64,000 nt of DNA from Spirometra erinaceieuropaei (lineage: Eukaryota > Platyhelminthes > Cestoda > Diphyllobothriidea > Diphyllobothriidae): NCBI GenBank assembly GCA_902702965.1, contig CACRXP010000051.1, positions 124,893-188,892 of the forward strand. The letters run 5' to 3'. Shown here piece after piece: positions 58,141 to 64,000 of the stretch (its first letter is position 1; the number at the start of each line of letters is the position of its first letter). The position numbers and the translations under genes are program-made. A model generated the notes under the pieces. It was not told the origin of the DNA. It saw only the letters and a program-made list of their open reading frames with translations, and did not search any database.

Positions 58141-59165
58141 TTATTCGCCATTCCTTTGTCGCAGCCTTAGCTTCTGGACTAACTGTCGGCGTTTTAGCCG
58201 CTCCGTTGGTGTGTAATCCTCCTGGAAAAAACTCCTCGGTAGGAATATTTTAACTTAAAACGTCTTAAGAGGATGAGATCAACATGCTCTTTGCAACTCA
58301 GAACAATTCTTAGGAGCCTAGGATGCGGTGGGAGAGCGGATTCAGTTGTGCGCTTTCCGATTATGAAGGCTTCTAGCACTGAAACGTCCTCGTTGGGTTG
58401 AACCATTGTATTTAGAAGATCTTGGAAAAGCCGAGATCAGCTAGAACACGTTCTTTAGATGTGTTTTCCTGTGGCTCTTGAAGTCCCTGTATTACTAGGC
58501 ACTGTTCTCGGAGCGGTCTGTCTTTGTTGCGTGACGATGGTGACTTGGGAGTTCCTGGAGAACCATTCATGACGATACTCTGATTGCCATCCACTTTACG
58601 GATCTTTTCTTGAACTAATGGTATCGTGTTTGTGCCAATACTGCTCCTGTATTTTATGTCAATAAAGGGGATATTCGCATTCGCCGCGTATGTGTCTACG
58701 CGGGGGCTGGTGGTTTCTGTCGACTGCTCAGACGAGCTCTGCTTTTCTACCTTCGGAAGTTCTTTTCTTCGAGTATTACGAAGTCGTCCGATATTTGTCG
58801 CTCCCTTTTCAGTCATCAGTCCGTTTTGATTTAACTTCTTCTTTTCATTTAACCTTAGTTGCATGTGAACAATCTGTGTCTTATTATTAATCGCCTGCTT
58901 CTCCTCGGTCTCATTGCGGGGACGGTGATCGTCTGCTTGCTGCTCTTCTGAGACGGATTAATATCCTGCCTTGTCATATTCTCCTCGATTTCCTCCGAGG
59001 TTTCCGTCCATGCGGTAGTCTTTTTTATACCGAATCTTTTTACGTTCTTCTGTGGTGGTGGTGGTGGTGGTGGTGGTGGTGGTGGTGGTGGTGGTGGTGG
59101 TGGTGGTGGTGGTGGTGGTGGTGGTGGTGATCGGACAGCTTATACTCTACCAGTGAGCTGGACAT
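58141..59165 (-). pseudogene. LINE ORF1 (nucleic-acid-binding protein), frameshifted
   Basis: The reading frame starts at an ATG at 59165 (MSSSLVEYKLSD) and runs at once into the (CCA)25 tract. Coding then moves through three frames: about 59050-58960, 58957-58412 (charged, Lys/Glu-rich, with RPLREQCLVIQGLQEPQ near its end), 58430-58220 (LLNTMVQPNEDVSVLEAF and VDLILLRRFKLK), and a last stretch with DYTPTERLKRRQLVQK ending in a TAA at 58141-58143. The sequence between RPLREQCLVIQG and the end resembles the conserved C-terminal half of flatworm CR1-type ORF1 proteins, from memory. The frame changes near 58960, 58420 and 58220 look like indels. ORF1 proteins of this class bind the element RNA. 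The N-terminal part before about 58960 is less certain. Confidence 0.75.
59053..59127. repeat. (TGG)25 trinucleotide microsatellite inside LINE ORF1
   Basis: Twenty-five perfect TGG units on the plus strand, followed by TGA. On the LINE strand this is (CCA)25. In the frame opened by the ATG at 59165 it encodes a run of 26 His; in the frame that best matches downstream ORF1 sequence it encodes 25 Pro. No unit is interrupted, which suggests recent expansion or slippage. Confidence 0.98.
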
Positions 59166-62100
59166 TGTTCCTCAGCTGGGTAGTTATCAATCATGAGTGT
59201 GCACTGCCATTATCACTTCCCAACTTAGTTTGCTATTCTGGAGTGTCGTTTAATACCGCTCTTGGTGAGGGTGAGGTTGTATGTTCATGTTGTCGTTTAC
59301 CTCTTCTCCTAGCTATTTTTTATTTCTGCAGCCAGCGATCTCCTGAAACGATAATCGTTCTATTAGTGTAGCATCATAACTTCATTTGTCTTTCTAATGT
59401 TCTATTTTTTAACAGCATTAGGGTCGTCCGCTTACCAACCCTGTATTTCTAAAGTAAACTCTTCCGCAATCCAGTCCATTTTGTTCAGAGAGAGACATCG
59501 TTCGTCTTTCTAGATATCACTGCTTCTGCAACAACTAGCATACTTTCATTGGGGCATCGAAAGAGGCCGCTGATTTCAAATTCCAACTTTTGCTTTAAAG
59601 AAATTGACAAGAGAATGAATGGCGGCGAAAGGTATTAAATTTAAAATTTTTCTATCTAATCGTTTAGCATAGTTTCGCTAAGTTTACTGCCAATTTGAGC
59701 CGAAAGGAACTTCTGTTAACAAGAGACCTCAAGGAAAAGCTAAAAGTTTTGCTTTTATGTACTATATTGCAAGCATTCTGGACCACTCGATATCAGTGAA
59801 TGCAGCCGCCATGAAGCTCATTCATCAGTTCATGTAGTGAGGGTTTGCGTTTTCATTTGTCTCACTGAGTTGTCCGCAAGAGCACAGCCAAGCCGCAGGG
59901 CAGAGTACAACAGCACGGATGACTTTATTATCAGGGGTGCCGTTTCAAGGCGGTAAAAACAAACAAAGTAGTCAGCAGTCGTTTCACCTAGACCGCTTGA
60001 CAGACTCGCCACGTTGCTAACTCACAACGACTATCATCTGCACATATGGTTCCACGCCCTCTGAACAAGGCAATTTATCACCGCTGACTGTCTCGATGTT
60101 CATACATTCCTTTAAACAAATGAATAGGCGTTTGGCCAAAATTAAAAGAGGCGAATTTGGCATGCAGCGTTCATCATCAGGTGGACGTGAAGAAAACTTC
60201 GCAGGGACGGTACGCTATCAAAAGTCATTGTTAAAGTGCATTCTTGTGACGGCGGAGATAACGGCAATCAGGGAATGCCAACCGGTCCTGTGCGTGCAGA
60301 ACTTTATGTGGGTTCGCGATTGCAGTGATTGAAAAGAGATAAGCCGAAGACTCTTAGACAGATGTAGGCAAGCTAACCTACCACAGTCACCGTTCAGTTG
60401 AGACTGTTCACTCCTCCTCCCTCATTCTTCCTTCTTCCCCTCTCCTAACTTGCCTCCTGCGTCATATCCGCATTTCATCATAGATGCAGTTGCCACACTC
60501 AGTTGCATGTATCTGATAAACATTTGCCTAAAACGTCTGTCTGACTGAAACCTAGTCTGCTGAAAACGCAAGGTAGTCAAGATAGGCAAGCCCCGAAAGT
60601 CCAATTATAAATATAGGTCGAGAACCAAAGGGTATTTGTACGTTCAAATAGCTATACTCGTAGTCATTTCGTGCTTATTCTCATTCCCAGGTGGTGCTTA
60701 CCGAACGGTTGAATTCCAGAAGATCTCTTATAAAATTTCATTATGATCAGCACTTTTTAAGCTCCCTCTGGAGGGGTCAGACAATGGTAAAGTCGAAAAA
60801 CAACTGAAGGTTTAATTTGAAGTGCCAGTGTCTATATTCCCGCATGTGACAAATATTTACCCACAATGTGATCGTAGATATTTCGTAGTCTTTTGTCAGA
60901 TCGTATAGCAGGGCTATAATTTAACACTATCTAGCGTGCATCACAGTTGAACAATAATCGGAAGACTCACTGATAGTTTTCCACCAGTTTTGATGAGAAC
61001 CGCCCTTGTTCCGAGGACGCAGTGATTGATTGCGCGTGAACTGGTTTACAGTGAATGTGGGTGGGAGAGGGATCCACTGCCTCTGACGCACTCTCTCCTC
61101 CAAAACTGGCATAGTCCGCTGTCAAGGCACGGCCAAGAACGCTAAAGACTGACTCAGAGGCGAAGGAAGTATGGAAACCTCCGTCTTCGCGGACCAAACA
61201 TGCGCTGGTACCTACACGTAGGTAGTCCAGGCTTCCTTAGACGTCGATCTTGCTCAGGGAAGGATATCGCATCCAGTTCATGTCAGGAAACCCTCCAAAC
61301 CTGGTCCTTAGTTCGGATGACGACTGAATTATCCCGCCAGTCGACAATCACCCAAAACAACTTTCATCCTGCCGTGATGACGTGAAAGTGCACTAAATTT
61401 ATTGTTATGAGAAAGGCAAACGTTACATCCACTAGAAGAAAGTTATCCCAGACTTGATCTCCCTCTTTCCCACTGCTGTCATGCGCGAGCGGCAAATCCG
61501 AGTCAAATTAAAAGATGATTAAATCAAATAGCGTGGTCATATTCGGTTTTGCGGACCTATCGGTGACAGTGTTCTCGCCCAAAACTTTTGATAGGCATTC
61601 ATTGGACCCGCTTTCCGGATATCTTGGGCTTAGATTATGACCGTCTTGCACTGGCGTATTGCCTAAAGAATTATGGATTTCTGCGTCCTTGCAAACTTCG
61701 TCACTATGCACACGGACGCCGCAATTCTCAGTCCATGTACTTAAGCCTATGGAAAACTCGGATTATAATTTGCAAAATGTACTTTCAGTTACGCCCATCC
61801 TATGATAGATAGCCCATATTTTCAGATCGTGCTTTGAACCTGCTGTTAGTGTACGGTGTAATACATCTCACTGTCGGGTTTCCAATCGTTTGTTGTATCT
61901 CGTACTTTTGGAGTGCGGTAAGATCATATCTGTCTTCTTTTCGAGTATCATGTTAGGGATGTGATGAGCTGCAAAGCCTAAACTATGCTCTAATTGGTCT
62001 CCGGTCTCTTTGTGAATTGGGCACTGACCGATTTTGCTCAAATCCTTCCTTGCTGAGCATCGATCTCGTGCTCACTAATAAGAACTGTACCCTCTCAGCT

Positions 62101-64000
62101 TTCACTGGAAATCAGTGTCATACTTCGTCACGTACTGATGCTTCCGTGAGTTTATTTGTCCAAACATGTAATTCATTTAGATAACAAAATATTTTCAAGG
62201 CCGCTGTCAGTTCCTCTTCATGCAACGTTATAATCAAATCAGCCTTGACGTATGCTTCAGTGAAGATGCAGGTTTTTCTTACAAAAGTTAATTTGGAAAG
62301 TTCTGGAAAGAGAAAGGAGTTGAACCAACCATCGAAGGGAAACTGATAACTCATCACCTTCGACTATTTGAATTTTTGCTTCCATATTCTAAAACGTGGT
62401 AGTTCGGCCAACACCGTGGCAGTTAATTCATCATCGGCTTCACCTAAGAATGGAGTCAGAGCCTTTCTATCCAGATCCTTGTCGTGTATCGCGCTCACAC
62501 TATTTCCCAAAATTTATGACTACATTTAGATGTTCAGTAAGAAGTGCGTTTTAATTATTTTGAATTGGACACCTACCTTGGATTTGGTGAAGCTCTGATC
62601 CTCCTGTCAGTACAAGATTGACAAACACTTAGAGTGCTAAAATAAAAGGCTGTTGATGCAGCTACTCCCTACCTATACAGTCGTCAGTGGCGACGACAGT
62701 GTCATTCAAATACTCACACGGAAGTTAAATATGAAACGGGTTAGCAGAATCTAAATCATTTGATGCGGTCGACACCAACAGCTTTACTATGTATAGGTGT
62801 ATGTCGGTTTACTGACAAAGTTTGTTATCCGGCTTTTATAAGGGTGGCAAGGATGCCCGAAATCGCTCACAAAATGCATTAGTTGCTTTTACACCGGTCA
62901 GTTTTTAAGTTACATCTTCTATACAGCGGCCTCTACAACTTTTCTTATCTAACATTGCTTAGGAGGCGAACTGCTTATTAGTGCATAAATCAGAGTATCT
63001 GGCATGCATTTTACCACTCTCATCCGACAAAATTCCCCCATAATCCTTGACAGAAATGAGTTTCTCCCGAGGTATTTACTAAGTAACTGACAACAGAGAT
63101 AAGTGAATTTACACAGGTGCCCCCTTGATAGAGACGTATTAAATCCCTTGGAAAGATGGTAACCTTTGTTGTAATTATCACAATGCCTTCATATTTTAGA
63201 TCAGATGTGTGATTCTTCCAATAAACCTGCACCTCATGGTGGCTGCACATAATTTAAACGAGAAATGCTGTCGTCCTATAAGAATTTTTGACGAAACAAG
63301 AGAGAGAGAGGGAGATGTATTGAGGCTTAAAGTGGCGTTTGCATGGGGGTGTTTGTGCCACAAAGTTTCCTTAAGTACTAGAAATTAAATTCAAGGGTAA
63401 CCATGTGAATTTTCGTCCTAGAGGTGACACTATAGATTCAAAATTAATTACTTAGTTGAGACATGGCTTCCGAGAATAAATTTTGAGGAAGGCGAAGGCA
63501 ACGAAATATGCAGGATATAATCACATCATAACACTTCGTGATCTGTTTTGAACCTCTCACGGTCACTGCTCGGTTCGTAAGTCAAACTGCCTAATAATAA
63601 AACGGCCTAGGGTGATCAAAAGTGATACGTAAATTAAAATAAAGACAGATGGTGTTGATCAGATATCCGGGCGGGCATAATGCGAGGTAAGTGCAGGGCA
63701 CTGGTATATGTAGGTAAGCGAGTCAAGGATGATTGCAGCTGCACAGTGTGGGACATTAGTCAGTCAAGTTGGGAGAGTTGGGGTGGGAAGATGGGGGGAG
63801 GTGTTGGGGTTATTTCCTTCACCAACTTTTACCATGACAGTGAGAGATGGATCATGTGGCCCAACTGCTTGCGTGTTTCGGGAGCATCTGAATAGCGTGG
63901 GAGATGCTTAGTCGTCACCCGACGTAAGAGCCCAAATGCCCCCCCCCCCACCATATTTACCTACCATGTTTTATCGTCCTAGGCCGCTCTCTAATGAACA
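59166..64000. other. Non-coding stretch after the LINE
   Basis: GC-richer blocks at 60960-61400 and 63680-63960 carry overlapping short frames on both strands, as in the known repeats of this window, and the second ends in an 11-base C run (63939-63949). The rest is AT-rich with no supported gene. Confidence 0.4.
63299..63310. repeat. Short (AG)6 run
   Basis: Six AG units followed by GGGAG. A minor dinucleotide repeat in non-coding DNA. Confidence 0.9.

Larger units (their letters stand above)
54868..59165 (-). mobile_element. CR1/jockey-like non-LTR retrotransposon (LINE), nearly full length but inactivated
   Basis: A LINE of about 4.3 kb on the minus strand. In order it has an ORF1 with a long trinucleotide repeat, a second ORF with an apurinic-type endonuclease and a reverse transcriptase, a C-terminal region typical of CR1/jockey proteins, about 360 bp of 3' untranslated sequence, and a short (GATCA)n run at 54868-54883 that reads (TGATC)n on the element strand. 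Elements of this class copy themselves by target-primed reverse transcription, and many end in a short tandem repeat rather than a poly-A tail. The second ORF carries at least four in-frame TAG stops and two or more frameshifts, so this copy cannot make a full protein. I saw no target-site duplication, and the 5' limit is set only by the first ATG of ORF1. Confidence 0.9.

Noticed and set aside
1..64000. CRISPR arrays, prophage, operons or bacterial promoters
   Set aside because: No regularly spaced repeats, no run of adjacent intact genes; the splice signals, SINEs and LINE show a eukaryotic genome.

Overview
The window looks like nuclear DNA of a flatworm, most likely a diphyllobothriidean tapeworm (the Spirometra, Schistocephalus and Dibothriocephalus group). 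Three things point there: AT-rich non-coding DNA with no long intact genes, a C2H2 zinc-finger cassette (CPHCPRTF and GHLRIH fingers) that I remember from tapeworm retrotransposon tails, and a flatworm-type CR1/jockey-like LINE. The genus is an inference. No bacterial or viral gene set, CRISPR array, rRNA or intact tRNA gene was found.

Layout. 1-19 kb: mostly non-coding, with short segments bounded by splice-like signals on both strands. The best are a minus-strand exon at 4706-4777 that reads like part of a galactose-binding-like domain and a minus-strand exon at 15995-16065. A long minus-strand open frame lies at 17.1-17.65 kb. 19.9-21.3 kb: a compact repeat cluster with three fragments of a tRNA-derived SINE, a piece of an ISXO2/Merlin-type transposase, a 41-base assembly gap and a tandem repeat of about 163 bp. 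26.1-27.1 kb: a 5'-truncated, minus-strand retrotransposon tail with zinc fingers; a well-formed candidate exon lies just upstream of it on the same strand. 28-54 kb: mainly non-coding, with isolated candidate exons (30653-30713, 31940-32233, 38221-38275, 41177-41364), a second SINE-like repeat at 46 kb, hairpins and GC-rich repeat blocks. 54.87-59.17 kb: one nearly full-length minus-strand CR1/jockey-like LINE with ORF1, endonuclease, reverse transcriptase, C-terminal region and a (GATCA)n tail, inactivated by stops and frameshifts. 59.2-64 kb: non-coding DNA with repeat-like GC-rich blocks.

The only certain protein-coding history here is that of mobile elements. Host genes, if present, are in pieces with long introns. 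Every host exon call is a hypothesis built from splice-site strength, an open frame and protein-like composition, and none was tested against transcripts.
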